Positions 1 to 8,556 of a DNA stretch of 57,086 nt are shown here, piece after piece. The notes beneath the pieces are model-generated. The model did no database searches, was not told the origin of the DNA, and was given only the letters and a program-made list of their open reading frames with translations. The translations under genes and the position numbers were made by a program. Numbering within the stretch: position 1 is the first letter of the stretch; every line of letters begins with the position of its first letter. The stretch comes from Mycobacterium pinniadriaticum (GTDB lineage: Bacteria > Actinomycetota > Actinomycetes > Mycobacteriales > Mycobacteriaceae): the NCBI RefSeq assembly GCF_026242045.1, contig NZ_JAPJDO010000035.1, positions 1 to 57,086 of the forward strand. Direction: 5' to 3'.

Positions 1-110
1 GGAAACCTTGGGGTACAAAGTCACTCTCGAACCCCGCACCAACGCCGCCTAGCACCAGCGAGCAACCGCTCACCCAGCTTGGGTCACCCAATTTTCGAGA
101 GAGACGCAAA
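1..110 (+). mobile_element. End of an IS-like element, left copy, with transposase C-terminal tail
   Basis: Positions 3-110 are repeated exactly, inverted, at 56979-57086. An open frame enters from the window edge and ends with ETLGYKVTLEPRTNAA then TAG at 50-52. About 50 bp of non-coding end follows, and the sequence then runs into GACGCAAA, the first arm of a chromosomal hairpin. This is what the 3' end of an insertion sequence with its transposase tail would look like. The IS family cannot be decided from 16 residues. The shared GACGCAAA may be target rather than element. Confidence 0.6.
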
Positions 111-149
111 GGACTCCAAATCACCGGCGTGTCGGTGGCGTTTGCGTCT
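102..149. terminator. Intergenic hairpin downstream of hlyIII
   Basis: AGACGCAAA at 102-110 pairs with TTTGCGTCT at 141-149. The hairpin lies just past the stop of the minus-strand hemolysin III gene (169). It belongs to a recurrent mycobacterial intergenic motif, and a related copy lies at 56940-56987. It probably ends hlyIII transcription. The IS-like end joins its outer arm. Confidence 0.45.
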
Positions 150-168
150 GTTCGCGGGGATACGGGGA

Positions 169-912
169 TCAGAAGACGGCGAACCACATCGCGATGTAGT
201 GGCAGATCGCCGCGACCGCGGTGCAGGCATGGAAGAACTCGTGGTGGCCGAACGTCGTCGGCCACGGGTTGGGCCATTTCAGTGCGTAGAGCACGCCGCC
301 GACGCTATACAACGCGCCGCCGACGATCAGCAGCACCAGCGCCGCGACACCGGCGCCATTCATGATCGGGACGATGAACCAGGCCGCCACCCAGCCCAGC
401 AGCAGGTAGAGCGGCACCCCGACCCAGCGCGGCGCCGACGGCCAGAACAGCTTGAGCAGAACCCCGGCCAGCGCGCCGCCCCACACGATGGCCAGCAGGA
501 CGATACCGCTGCGCTCGGGCAACGCCAACAACGCGAACGGCGTATAACTGCCCGCGATGAAGATGAAGATCATCGAATGGTCGGCGCGCTTCATCCACTT
601 GCGCGCCGCCGGTGACTTCCAGGTCACCCGGTGATAGGTGCCGCTGACGGCGAACATGGCCACGATGGTCACCGTGTAGATGAACGTCGCGAGTCCTGCG
701 CGGGTGCCTTCTAGCGCCCATGACACCGAGATGAGGGCGGCGCCGGCAATGAAGGCGATGACCGCGGCATAGACGTGGATCCAGCCCCGCGCTCGTGGCC
801 TGCCGAGGAACTGCGCGGCAGCGTCGACAACCGCTTCGGGAAAATCTTCGGCGTGTTCGTTGTGCGGGGACTGCGACCGGCGGGGATCGGAAGTCTCGAC
901 TCCTGCGGTCAT
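169..912 (-). CDS. Hemolysin III / PAQR-family membrane protein
   Basis: A 247-residue seven-helix membrane protein of the HlyIII/PAQR (progestin and adipoQ receptor-like) family. A roughly 45-residue hydrophilic N-terminus precedes the helices. The family's metal-site residues are visible: S90 and H94 in SGTYH, D111 in RADHS, and the HxxxH pair H224/H228 near the C-terminus. Its order beside the prenyl synthase matches Rv1085c-Rv1086 of M. tuberculosis. The physiological role is not established; bacterial members are proposed to be ceramidase-like hydrolases or pore formers. It is divergent from the prenyl synthase, with about 55 bp shared between the two starts. Confidence 0.9.
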   Translation of the reverse strand: MTAGVETSDPRRSQSPHNEHAEDFPEAVVDAAAQFLGRPRARGWIHVYAAVIAFIAGAALISVSWALEGTRAGLATFIYTVTIVAMFAVSGTYHRVTWKSPAARKWMKRADHSMIFIFIAGSYTPFALLALPERSGIVLLAIVWGGALAGVLLKLFWPSAPRWVGVPLYLLLGWVAAWFIVPIMNGAGVAALVLLIVGGALYSVGGVLYALKWPNPWPTTFGHHEFFHACTAVAAICHYIAMWFAVF

Positions 913-953
913 GCCACCTCCAATTCGTGCCCGGGGCTACCTGAGGCTCACAG

Positions 954-959
954 TAGTCT
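954..959 (+). promoter_or_regulatory. Candidate -10 box for the prenyl synthase
   Basis: TAGTCT fits the mycobacterial SigA -10 pattern TANNNT and ends 8 nt before the GTG at 968. That spacing would put the transcription start at or next to the start codon, giving a leaderless mRNA. This supports GTG 968 over the upstream ATG at 911. No clear -35 was identified. Confidence 0.4.
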
Positions 960-967
960 GGTTTGTC

Positions 968-1762
968 GTGGAGATCATTCCGCCTCGCCTCAAAGAACCG
1001 GCTTACCGGCTCTACGAGATGCGGCTGCGCCAGGAGCTGGCGCGCTCCAAGTCCCAGCTACCCCGCCATATCGCCGTTCTGTGCGACGGCAACCGGCGCT
1101 GGGCCCGTGACGCTGGTCACGATGACGTGGCTTACGGCTACAAGATGGGTGCGGCCAAGATCGCCGAAATGCTGCGCTGGTGTGCCGAATCCGGCATCGA
1201 GATGGCCACGGTGTACTTGTTGTCCACTGAGAACCTTCAGCGCGACCCGGACGAGTTGTCCTGCCTGATCGAGATCATCACCGACGTCGTCGAACAGATC
1301 TGCGCGCCGACGAACCGGTGGAGCGTGCGGACCGTCGGTGATCTCGAGTTGCTGGGTGAGGAGCCGGCTCGCCGGCTGCGAGACGCCGTGGACAGCACCG
1401 CGGGTCTGCCGCCGGCGTCATTCCACGTCAACGTCGCGGTCGGCTACGGCGGCCGCCAAGAAATCGTCGACGCGGTGCGGGCGTTGCTGAGTAAGCAACT
1501 GGCCAACGGCGCCAGCGCCGAGCAATTGGTCGAGGCTGTCACGATCGAGGGTATCTCGGAGAATCTCTACACCTCGGGCCAACCCGATCCCGACCTGGTG
1601 ATCCGAACCTCGGGGGAGCAGCGGCTCTCCGGGTTCCTGCTGTGGCAGAGCGCCTATTCGGAAATGTGGTTCACCGAAGCACACTGGCCGGCGTTTCGGC
1701 GGGTGGACTTCCTTCGCGCGTTGCGCGCCTACAGTCGCCGGCACCGCCGATTCGGCATGTAA
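968..1762 (+). CDS. Short-chain Z-isoprenyl diphosphate synthase (Z-FPP synthase)
   Basis: A 264-residue cis-prenyltransferase of the UppS family, closely resembling Rv1086, which adds one isopentenyl unit to geranyl diphosphate to make E,Z-farnesyl diphosphate. That product is the precursor of decaprenyl phosphate used in arabinogalactan and peptidoglycan synthesis. The diphosphate-binding motif LCDGNRRWA places the catalytic Asp at about residue 40. The C-terminal RTSGEQRLSGFLLWQ and SEMWF motifs are intact. The GTG at 968 gives MEIIPPRLKEP, the N-terminus I recall for Rv1086; an in-frame ATG at 911 would add 19 residues. It is divergent from hlyIII. Confidence 0.88.
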   Translation: MEIIPPRLKEPAYRLYEMRLRQELARSKSQLPRHIAVLCDGNRRWARDAGHDDVAYGYKMGAAKIAEMLRWCAESGIEMATVYLLSTENLQRDPDELSCLIEIITDVVEQICAPTNRWSVRTVGDLELLGEEPARRLRDAVDSTAGLPPASFHVNVAVGYGGRQEIVDAVRALLSKQLANGASAEQLVEAVTIEGISENLYTSGQPDPDLVIRTSGEQRLSGFLLWQSAYSEMWFTEAHWPAFRRVDFLRALRAYSRRHRRFGM

Positions 1763-1793
1763 TCGGCTGGTGTGGCCATGCCACACTAGAGCC

Positions 1794-3164
1794 ATGGCTG
1801 CGCTATCAGCGGTGGTCTTCACGCTGAGCTGGTGGCTGGGTTTGTATCTGCTGGCGCGTGACCCGCGCAAGCCGGTGCTGGCACTGGCCGCCACCGGGCT
1901 GTGCGGGTTCGCGGCCGTGGTGGCGTTGGACACCGTGCGGCTGGTGAGTGTCGCGCATGCCGAATTGCTCGGCCAGATCGAGATCTACCTCGTCGCGATG
2001 CCGGGGGTTGCCTGGTTCTGCGTCGTCCTCGAACTGGCCCGGCCGGTCGACACCTGGCGCAGCCGCGCCGCCGAATTGATCTTGATCGGCGTGGTCGCTG
2101 CGCTGACGCTGGTCGGCGCGGCGATGGCCGGCAGTGTCGACGGTCCGCTGCGGACGGGTCACTGGGTGATGTTCACGGTGATCTCGGTATCGACGCTGGG
2201 GGCGATGGTGGCCGCCGTGCTCCGGGCCGCGCAGCCCGGCCGGGTGATCGGCGTGGTGATCATCGCGACGCTGTTCTTCGCTCTGGGTAACGCGATCCTG
2301 GTGATTCCGCTGGGTTTGGTGCCGAGCTGGTTGGCGTTGGCGTCCACCGGTTTCGACGTGTTGCTGCTCGGTGTGGCCGTCGCGCTGTGGGACGCCTTCG
2401 ACGAGGGCCAGGCGCTGCGTGCCGACATGCTGCGGTCGTTCACCGGAACCCTGGTGGTGGCGGTGCTATTCGGCGGTCAGTCGCTGATCGGGATGGCGGT
2501 CACCGGCGCGGACGGGCCCGGGCGCACCGCGTTGACGGTGCTGCTCTTCACCAGCCTGGCCGTCGCGATCGCGATCAACGTGCTGGCCGACCCGCTCGCC
2601 GGGCTGCTCGACCGGCTGGCCTTCTCCCACTCACCGCGGCTGCGCGCCGAGCGGGCGGCGCTGCGCGGGGCCGAGGCCGCGCTGCCGCTCGTCGCGATCA
2701 ACCCGTTGGACGCCCTCGATGACGAGGCCTTCGCCAGGCTGACCCGCCGCGCGCTGGGTCACTACGGTGATCTGTCCAAGCTCGTCGCCAGTCCGCTGAC
2801 CCAGTTGCCGGTCATCGACGAGCGATTGGCCGCGCGCGGGGCGGCCGACCGGCCGGTGGAGCGGGCCAACGAACTCAAGGCGCTGCTGGCCGACCACATC
2901 GCCCGGCTCAAGCCCCGCGACGGCGGCGAATTCGGCACCACCGAGCAGTGGCGCTACTACAACTCGCTGTACTTCCCCTATGTCGTCGGGGTGCGAGCCT
3001 ATGCGCAGAATGCCACCGCGGCCGGCCTGGATCCGGTGGCCCGGCAGGCCTGGCAGTGGTTGGTCACGGAGGTGCCGCAACGTTCGCTGCACAACTGGCA
3101 GAACGCGGCGGCCCGGTTGATCGCGTCCGATCTGCGCGGCCGGATGGTGGTTTCGCAGCCCTGA
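1794..3164 (+). CDS. Membrane protein with HisKA-7TM-like N-terminus, no kinase domain
   Basis: A 456-residue protein. The first roughly 280 residues contain seven to nine hydrophobic segments, and their pattern resembles the seven-TM sensor region found at the N-terminus of some histidine kinases. The remaining roughly 170 residues look soluble and mainly helical. They contain no H-box, ATP-binding N-box or GGDEF/HD motif. A role in sensing or signalling is only an inference from the membrane part. ATG 1794 is preferred over a GTG-like start at 1770 because the hydrophobic segment begins right after it. It follows the prenyl synthase by about 30 bp and is followed by the tandem repeat. Confidence 0.75.
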   Translation: MAALSAVVFTLSWWLGLYLLARDPRKPVLALAATGLCGFAAVVALDTVRLVSVAHAELLGQIEIYLVAMPGVAWFCVVLELARPVDTWRSRAAELILIGVVAALTLVGAAMAGSVDGPLRTGHWVMFTVISVSTLGAMVAAVLRAAQPGRVIGVVIIATLFFALGNAILVIPLGLVPSWLALASTGFDVLLLGVAVALWDAFDEGQALRADMLRSFTGTLVVAVLFGGQSLIGMAVTGADGPGRTALTVLLFTSLAVAIAINVLADPLAGLLDRLAFSHSPRLRAERAALRGAEAALPLVAINPLDALDDEAFARLTRRALGHYGDLSKLVASPLTQLPVIDERLAARGAADRPVERANELKALLADHIARLKPRDGGEFGTTEQWRYYNSLYFPYVVGVRAYAQNATAAGLDPVARQAWQWLVTEVPQRSLHNWQNAAARLIASDLRGRMVVSQP

Positions 3165-3173
3165 CAACTCGGC

Positions 3174-3345
3174 TGACCTGGGTGCGTAGGCCACTTCTCC
3201 TCGGGCTCGTTCCTCGCCCGCATCGTCGTGACCGGGGTGTGTAGGTCACTTCTCCTCGGGCTCGTTCCTCGCCCGCATCGTCGTGACCTGGGTGTGTAGG
3301 TCACTTCTCCTCGGGCTCGTTCCTCGCCCGCATCGTCGTGACCTG
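3174..3345. repeat. Three-copy 55-bp tandem repeat (MIRU/VNTR-like)
   Basis: Units at 3174-3228, 3229-3283 and 3284-3338 are nearly identical, and a partial fourth unit (TGACCTG) runs to 3345. Units 2 and 3 differ at one base (GACCGGGG versus GACCTGGG); unit 1 has two further changes. On the minus strand each unit reads as a short open frame with ATG and an overlapping TGA, containing MRARNEPEEK. That recalls the mycobacterial interspersed repetitive units (MIRU). It occupies the gap between the 7TM gene and the paralogous membrane proteins. Confidence 0.85.
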
Positions 3346-3410
3346 CGGTTGGCAGTGTTTGGCAGTGTCAGGCGTCGATCTGGCAGTGGATTTTCAGCAG
3401 CCTCGGTGAC

Positions 3411-3824
3411 ATGACCGCCATCATCACCAGACACCAACCGTTTTCGGATTCCACCGATTCACTGCTGCGCTTCGCGATGCGCCTGGACGCGACCGTCACC
3501 GGCGTGCTCGGGCTGGCGATCGCGGCCACGGCCGATCCGCTGGCCCGGCTCACCGGCCTGACCGCGGCACAGGGGTACATCCTCGGCGCCGCGTTCGTGC
3601 TCGGCGGCCTGGTCGTCTACACGCTGGCCGCCACACCCGACCTTCGCCGGGTCGGCATCGCTGTGGCGATGTTCAACGCAGCGGGCACGATCGGCCTGCT
3701 GGCCGTCACCGTGGCAGGGGTGTTGCCGCTGACCGCATTCGGCGTCGGCGCCGCGCTGGCCACCGGCCTCTACGCCGCGACGTTCGCTGTCCTGCAGTAC
3801 CTCGGAGTGCGCCGTCTGGCGTGA
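3411..3824 (+). CDS. Small four-helix membrane protein, paralog 1
   Basis: A 137-residue protein with a short polar N-terminus and four hydrophobic helices. It is clearly paralogous to the next gene: both contain LRxAMRxDA near residue 22, a PLxxxTG turn after the first helix, and end in LQYLGVRR. I recognise no assigned function; the fold resembles small DoxX/SPW-type integral membrane proteins only in size. ATG 3411 is followed at once by the conserved region. The gene is separated from its paralog by 109 bp and was probably produced by tandem duplication. Confidence 0.75.
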   Translation: MTAIITRHQPFSDSTDSLLRFAMRLDATVTGVLGLAIAATADPLARLTGLTAAQGYILGAAFVLGGLVVYTLAATPDLRRVGIAVAMFNAAGTIGLLAVTVAGVLPLTAFGVGAALATGLYAATFAVLQYLGVRRLA

Positions 3825-3933
3825 CTCCCGCCCCGCCGGTGTGGGGCGCCGCCGCAAGAGGTTACGGCGTGCGGCCCCGCACCGGCACTTCGATGTCAGG
3901 CCTTCCACCAACCAACCACGAAGGGATTTCCTC

Positions 3934-4338
3934 ATGACCACTGTGTCGACCACCACCGCAACCACGTCGTCGGACGCGATGCTGCGACTCGCCATGCGGG
4001 CCGATGCCGTCTTGTCGGGCCTGTGCGGTATCGCCCTGATGGCCGCCGCGGGACCGCTGTCGGGATTCACCGGTTTCCCGAAGGCCGCTGAATACACCGT
4101 CGGAGCCGGTTTCGTCGTCTACGGGATCGTGGTGTTCCTGGCGGCCGGACTATCGCGGGTGCGGTCTGCGGGTATCGCCACCGCGATTGCCAACCTGGTC
4201 TTCACCGCCGCAGCGGTGTTGGTGGTGCTGGCGATTGATCTGACCACCGTGGGTGTGGTCGTCACACTGGCGGGCGGCGTGTACACCCTGGTGTTCGCCG
4301 ACCTGCAGTATCTGGGGGTGCGCCGCATGAAGGCATGA
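3934..4338 (+). CDS. Small four-helix membrane protein, paralog 2
   Basis: A 134-residue protein, tandem paralog of the preceding gene. It shares the LRLAMRADA entry motif, the GFTGF turn, four transmembrane helices and the terminal LQYLGVRR. A ribosome site (AAGGGA) lies about 8 nt before ATG 3934, so the longer frame beginning at 3841 is not used here. Its N-terminus is Thr/Ser-rich before helix 1. Function unknown. The two could form a hetero-oligomer, which is inference from the pairing alone. Confidence 0.78.
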   Translation: MTTVSTTTATTSSDAMLRLAMRADAVLSGLCGIALMAAAGPLSGFTGFPKAAEYTVGAGFVVYGIVVFLAAGLSRVRSAGIATAIANLVFTAAAVLVVLAIDLTTVGVVVTLAGGVYTLVFADLQYLGVRRMKA

Positions 4339-4380
4339 CCGGTCCACGCCCGGCGGGCGGCGGTGGCTAAGGTTGCGACC

Positions 4381-4803
4381 ATGCATGTCGTCGCGTTCGC
4401 CGCCGCACGCAAGGCGGTCTTGGAAGAGGCCGGTGGGGTTAGCGCAGAAGGCTTTCCGATGACGAGTTGCTATGTGGAGAGCCTCCCGGCGCAGATCACT
4501 GTGCCGCTCGTTCTTGCCGTACACACGCCCGGCGGCAGCGACTACGAGCCGCGCCGGTTCATCATCGCGAAGTCGCCGGAGGGGGAGCGGGTCGGCTTGC
4601 TGGAGTTCGCCTGGCAGTGGCCGGACAACCCCGGCGTGCCGGTGAAGTTCCGGGTGTTCGCCCATCACCTGCCGATGACGGCGTACACCGCGGGCGTGTA
4701 CACCGTGGGCCTTTACGACCATCCCGACGCGAGCGAGGCGGAGTTCTCGTTCCCACTGCCGGTGTTGCGGCTCAATCCGCTCACCGGTGTGCCCAACAAC
4801 TAG
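4381..4803 (+). CDS. Conserved hypothetical protein, beta-rich (DUF6941-like?)
   Basis: A 140-residue soluble protein with alternating hydrophobic segments typical of a beta sandwich and no signal peptide or catalytic motif that I recognise. The arrangement of an N-terminal segment, a central LLEFAWQWP and a C-terminal GVYTVGLYDH strand is reminiscent of DUF6941 proteins, but that is a weak resemblance. ATG 4381 is chosen; a GTG at 4363 would add six residues. Its stop codon directly abuts the stop of the convergent coaA gene, with no space for a terminator between them. Confidence 0.6.
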   Translation: MHVVAFAAARKAVLEEAGGVSAEGFPMTSCYVESLPAQITVPLVLAVHTPGGSDYEPRRFIIAKSPEGERVGLLEFAWQWPDNPGVPVKFRVFAHHLPMTAYTAGVYTVGLYDHPDASEAEFSFPLPVLRLNPLTGVPNN

Positions 4804-5742
4804 TTACAGCTTCCGCAGCCGCAGCCGGTTGATGGCGTGATCGGCGTCCTTGCGCAGCACCAGCGTGGCGCGCGGGCGGGTCGGCAAGATGTTCTCGATC
4901 AGGTTCGGCCGGTTGATGGACCGCCAGATATCGCGGGCGGCCGCGACGGCCTCGCTATCGGTCAGTCCCGCGTAGTGGTGGAAGTGTGAGGCAGGGTTGG
5001 CGAACGCCCCGGCCCGCATCGCCAGGAACCGGTTGATGTACCACTGCTCGATGTCCTCGATGCGGGCGTCGACGTACACCGAGAAGTCGAACAGGTCCGA
5101 CACCATCAGGGTCGGACCTGTCTGCAGGACGTTGAGCCCCTCGAGGATGAGGATGTCCGGGTGGGTGACGACGTGTTTCTCGCCCGGCACGATGTCATAG
5201 ATCAGGTGTGAGTAGACCGGGGCGCAGACCTGATCGGCGCCCGACTTCACCGACGTGACGAACCGCATCAGTGCGCGGCGGTTGTAGCTCTCGGGAAAAC
5301 CCTTGCGGTGCATCAGGTTTCGACGAGACAGCTCGGCGTTCGGGTAGAGGAAGCCGTCGGTGGTAACCAGGTCGACACGCGGGTGGTGCTCCCAGCGGGC
5401 CAGCAGCGCCTGCAGTACGCGCGCGGTGGTGGATTTACCCACGGCCACACTGCCCGCGACACCGATGATGAAGGGCACCGGCCGGTCGGGACTCTGCTGC
5501 GGCTCGCCGAGGAACTCCGAGGTCGCGGCGAACAGCCGCTGGCGGGCGGCCACCTGCAGGTGGATCAACCGGGCCAGCGGCAGGTAGACCTCTTCCACCT
5601 CGAGCAGGTCGATCTGCTCGCCCAGGCCGCGCAGCCCAACCAGCTCGTCCTCCGTCAGCTTCAACGGGATCGACATGCGCAGTGAACGCCATTGACTCCG
5701 GTCGAACTCGACGTAAGGGCTGGGTTCACTCAGCCGCGCCAT
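4804..5742 (-). CDS. coaA: Type I pantothenate kinase
   Basis: A 312-residue enzyme that phosphorylates pantothenate, the first step of coenzyme A synthesis. The P-loop GSVAVGKS is at residues 97-104. VDLVTTDGFLYPN supplies the catalytic Asp, and FHHYAGLTDSEA plus the C-terminal RATLVLRKDADH segment are typical of bacterial PanK-I. The length equals what I recall for M. tuberculosis CoaA (Rv1092c). The start ATG lies 30 bp from the divergent DUF885 gene, so the two promoters overlap. A much longer minus-strand open frame across this locus is an antisense artefact. Confidence 0.95.
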   Translation of the reverse strand: MARLSEPSPYVEFDRSQWRSLRMSIPLKLTEDELVGLRGLGEQIDLLEVEEVYLPLARLIHLQVAARQRLFAATSEFLGEPQQSPDRPVPFIIGVAGSVAVGKSTTARVLQALLARWEHHPRVDLVTTDGFLYPNAELSRRNLMHRKGFPESYNRRALMRFVTSVKSGADQVCAPVYSHLIYDIVPGEKHVVTHPDILILEGLNVLQTGPTLMVSDLFDFSVYVDARIEDIEQWYINRFLAMRAGAFANPASHFHHYAGLTDSEAVAAARDIWRSINRPNLIENILPTRPRATLVLRKDADHAINRLRLRKL

Positions 5743-5772
5743 GCTCTCAGTCTTGCAGTTAGCTTGGTTGAC

Positions 5773-6990
5773 ATGCAGCCCGGCACCCTCATCCGCGACT
5801 ACTTGACCCTCGGATTGCGCTTCGACCGCATCGAGGAGGGCTACGTCGACTCCTTCACCGGAGATCCCGAACTGCGCCGCGCCGTCGCCGATGAACCCGC
5901 TCCCGAACCCGCCGAACTGGCCCGGCAGGCCGATCGCCTGCTCGCCGAGCTTCCGCACGTTCCGCGGGAGGGCGGCTTCACCGACCAGCGTGCCGACTTC
6001 ATTGGCGCGCACCTTCGTGCCCTGGCGTTCTCGGCCCGCAAGTTCGCCGGGGAGCAGGTCGGTTTCGTCGACGAGGTGCGCAACTATTTCGACGTCGAGA
6101 TCAGCCGTGGCGACCAGGAGCGCTACCGCGCCGCCCACGCCAGGATCGACGAGGTGCTCGGCGGTAGCGGGCCCCTGGCCGAGCGGATGGAGGCCCACCG
6201 CCGGGCCGACGAGATCCCGCCGGCCCGGTTGGAGGAGTGCATGCACGCGTTCTCCAGCGCGCTGCGCGACACGGTGCGCGCGACATACCCGCTGCCCGAT
6301 GCCGAGACCATCGTCTACGAGGTGGTCACCGACAAACCGTGGTCGGGCTTCAACTACTACGAGGGCAACTACCGGTCGACGGTCGCGGTCAATGCCGACC
6401 TCAAACAGCAGATGGCCAACCTGCCGCGGCTGGTGGCCCACGAGTCCTACCCGGGCCATCACACCGAACACTGCCGCAAGGAGGCCGGTCTGGTGGCCGG
6501 CCAGGACCAGCAGGAGCAGACCATCTTCCTGGTCAACACCCCGCAATGCCTGATGGCCGAGGGGTTGGCCGATCTGGCGTTGCACGCCGCGGTCGGACCG
6601 GGCTGGGGGCGCTGGGCCGGCGAGATCTACGCCGATCTGGGATTGCGGTTCGACGGCGAGCGCGCCGAAGCGTTGTCGGAGGCCACGGCTGCGCTCGCCG
6701 ACGTGCGCCAGGATGCGGCGCTGATGCTGCACGACGAGCACCGCGACGTCGACGAGGTCGCGGCCTTCCTCCAACGCTGGCTGCTGGTCGACGACACCCG
6801 GGCACGGCAGATGTTGCGGTTCTTGTCCTCGCCACTGTGGCGGGCCTACACCAGCACCTATGTCGAGGGGTATCGCCTGCTGCGCGGGTGGCTCGACGAC
6901 CGGCCGGCCGGGGTTGGCCTGACCGAGCGGTTCGGCCGGCTGCTCGACGAACCACTGATCCCGTCGTCGCTGCGGGCCGAAGCGGCCTGA
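5773..6990 (+). CDS. DUF885 family protein (putative zinc hydrolase)
   Basis: A 405-residue cytoplasmic protein of the DUF885 family, distantly related to metallopeptidases. The family signature HESYPGHH is at residues 223-230, with a downstream MAEGLADLA helix carrying the likely third metal ligand Glu. It lacks a signal peptide, so it probably acts inside the cell, perhaps on peptides or modified amino acids; no substrate can be inferred. ATG 5773 begins the family-like N-terminus MQPGTLIRDYL. It ends 25 bp before glyA in the same direction, so co-transcription with glyA is possible. I recall no counterpart between coaA and glyA in M. tuberculosis. Confidence 0.82.
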   Translation: MQPGTLIRDYLTLGLRFDRIEEGYVDSFTGDPELRRAVADEPAPEPAELARQADRLLAELPHVPREGGFTDQRADFIGAHLRALAFSARKFAGEQVGFVDEVRNYFDVEISRGDQERYRAAHARIDEVLGGSGPLAERMEAHRRADEIPPARLEECMHAFSSALRDTVRATYPLPDAETIVYEVVTDKPWSGFNYYEGNYRSTVAVNADLKQQMANLPRLVAHESYPGHHTEHCRKEAGLVAGQDQQEQTIFLVNTPQCLMAEGLADLALHAAVGPGWGRWAGEIYADLGLRFDGERAEALSEATAALADVRQDAALMLHDEHRDVDEVAAFLQRWLLVDDTRARQMLRFLSSPLWRAYTSTYVEGYRLLRGWLDDRPAGVGLTERFGRLLDEPLIPSSLRAEAA

Positions 6991-7015
6991 AAGGGGCGCC
7001 GGATAGGCTGAACCC

Positions 7016-8494
7016 ATGACCGCAGACTCGACGATTTCGCCGCACGTGCCCGCTGCGGGCGCGGACTACGCCGCCACCGCCAGCGCGGCCTACCGCGCCG
7101 CCCTCGAAGTCATCGAGTCCGTCGAGCCGCGGATCGCCGCGGCCACCCGCAAAGAGCTTGCCGATCAACGGGATTCGCTCAAGCTGATCGCCAGCGAGAA
7201 TTATGCCTCGCCGGCGGTGCTGCTGACCATGGGCACCTGGCTGTCCGACAAGTACGCCGAGGGGACCATTGGGCACCGCTTCTATGCGGGCTGCCAGAAC
7301 GTCGACACCGTCGAGAGCGTGGCCGCCGAGCACGCGCGTGAGCTGTTCGGCGCCCCCTACGCCTACGCCCAGCCGCACTCGGGCATCGATGCCAATCTGG
7401 TCGCGTTCTGGGCCATCCTGGCCACCCGGGTCGAGTCGCCCGCTCTGGTCGACGCCGGAGTCAAGGGAGTCAACGACCTCTCCGAGGCCGAGTGGGAGCG
7501 GCTGCGCGCCCGGTTGGGCAGCCAGCGCTTGCTGGGTATGTCGTTGGACGCCGGTGGTCACCTCACCCACGGCTTCCGGCCCAATATCTCCGGAAAGATG
7601 TTCCACCAGCGCAGCTACGGCACGCACCCGGAAACCGGGCTGATCGACTACGACGCCGTCCGGGCCGCCGCGCGCGAGTTCAAGCCGCTGATCCTGGTCG
7701 CCGGCTATTCGGCGTACCCGCGGCGGGTCAACTTCGCCACGATGCGCGAGATCGCCGACGAAGTCGGGGCCACCCTGATGGTCGACATGGCGCACTTCGC
7801 CGGTCTGGTGGCCGGCAAGGTGTTCACCGGTGACGAGGATCCGGTACCGCATGCCCACGTCACCACCACGACCACGCACAAATCGCTGCGCGGTCCGCGC
7901 GGCGGACTGGTGTTGGCCACCGAGGAGTACGCGCCCGCCGTCGACAAGGGCTGCCCGATGGTGCTCGGCGGCCCGCTGTCCCACGTGATGGCCGCCAAGG
8001 CTGTCGCGCTGGCCGAGGCCCGGCAGCCGTCGTTCCAGGCCTACGCGCAGCGGATCACCGACAACGCCAAGGCCTTCGCCGAGGGCCTGCTCAAGCGCGG
8101 GGCCCGGCTGGTCACCGGCGGCACCGACAACCACCTTGTGCTGCTCGACGTGCAGACCTTCGGGCTGACCGGCCGCCAGGCCGAGTCCGCGCTGCTGGAC
8201 GCGGGTGTGGTCACCAACCGCAACTCGATCCCGAACGACCCCAACGGCGCCTGGTACTCCAGCGGCATCAGATTCGGCACCCCGGCGCTGACCACCCGCG
8301 GGTTCGGGCCGGCCGAGTTCGACCGGGTCGCCGAGCTGGTGGTCGACGTGCTCACCAACACAACAGCTGAAGCGGGCACCGCTGGGCCTTCCAAAGCCAA
8401 GTACAAGCTGGCCGACGGCACCGCCGACCGGGTCCACGCCGCCTCCGCCGAGCTGCTGGCGGCCAACCCGCTGTATCCGGGCCTGACGCTGTAA
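7016..8494 (+). CDS. glyA: Serine hydroxymethyltransferase, long form
   Basis: A 492-residue PLP enzyme that interconverts serine and glycine and supplies one-carbon units to tetrahydrofolate. The cofactor Lys lies in TTTTTHKS at residue 289. The substrate and folate regions KLIASENYASPAV, EGTIGHRFYAGC and SGIRFGTPALTTRGF are all present. It is about 65 residues longer than the form I recall at this position in M. tuberculosis (GlyA1, 426 residues). The extra sequence is mostly an insertion after the PHSGIDANL motif, as in the long SHMTs of some actinobacteria and chlamydiae. An AAGGGG sequence lies upstream of ATG 7016, rather far for an ideal ribosome site. Confidence 0.93.
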   Translation: MTADSTISPHVPAAGADYAATASAAYRAALEVIESVEPRIAAATRKELADQRDSLKLIASENYASPAVLLTMGTWLSDKYAEGTIGHRFYAGCQNVDTVESVAAEHARELFGAPYAYAQPHSGIDANLVAFWAILATRVESPALVDAGVKGVNDLSEAEWERLRARLGSQRLLGMSLDAGGHLTHGFRPNISGKMFHQRSYGTHPETGLIDYDAVRAAAREFKPLILVAGYSAYPRRVNFATMREIADEVGATLMVDMAHFAGLVAGKVFTGDEDPVPHAHVTTTTTHKSLRGPRGGLVLATEEYAPAVDKGCPMVLGGPLSHVMAAKAVALAEARQPSFQAYAQRITDNAKAFAEGLLKRGARLVTGGTDNHLVLLDVQTFGLTGRQAESALLDAGVVTNRNSIPNDPNGAWYSSGIRFGTPALTTRGFGPAEFDRVAELVVDVLTNTTAEAGTAGPSKAKYKLADGTADRVHAASAELLAANPLYPGLTL

Positions 8495-8544
8495 CCGGCG
8501 AAACGCCGGATGGGCCGAATTTCTGGACATCCGTGTCGTTGGGT

Positions 8545-8550
8545 TACAGT
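8545..8550 (+). promoter_or_regulatory. Candidate -10 box of desA2 (leaderless)
   Basis: TACAGT fits TANNNT and ends 6 nt before the desA2 ATG at 8557. Transcription would begin at or beside the A of the start codon, so a leaderless transcript is likely. There is no purine-rich ribosome site upstream of the ATG, consistent with this. Confidence 0.45.
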
Positions 8551-8556
8551 TACTGC

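Noticed and set aside
3174..3345. Possible CRISPR array
   Set aside because: The 55-bp units are adjacent with no unique spacers and there are no cas genes.
4804..7017. 737-codon minus-strand open frame spanning coaA and the DUF885 gene
   Set aside because: Only the last 312 codons match a family (CoaA). The rest is antisense to the DUF885 gene, in which the HESYPGHH motif is on the plus strand.
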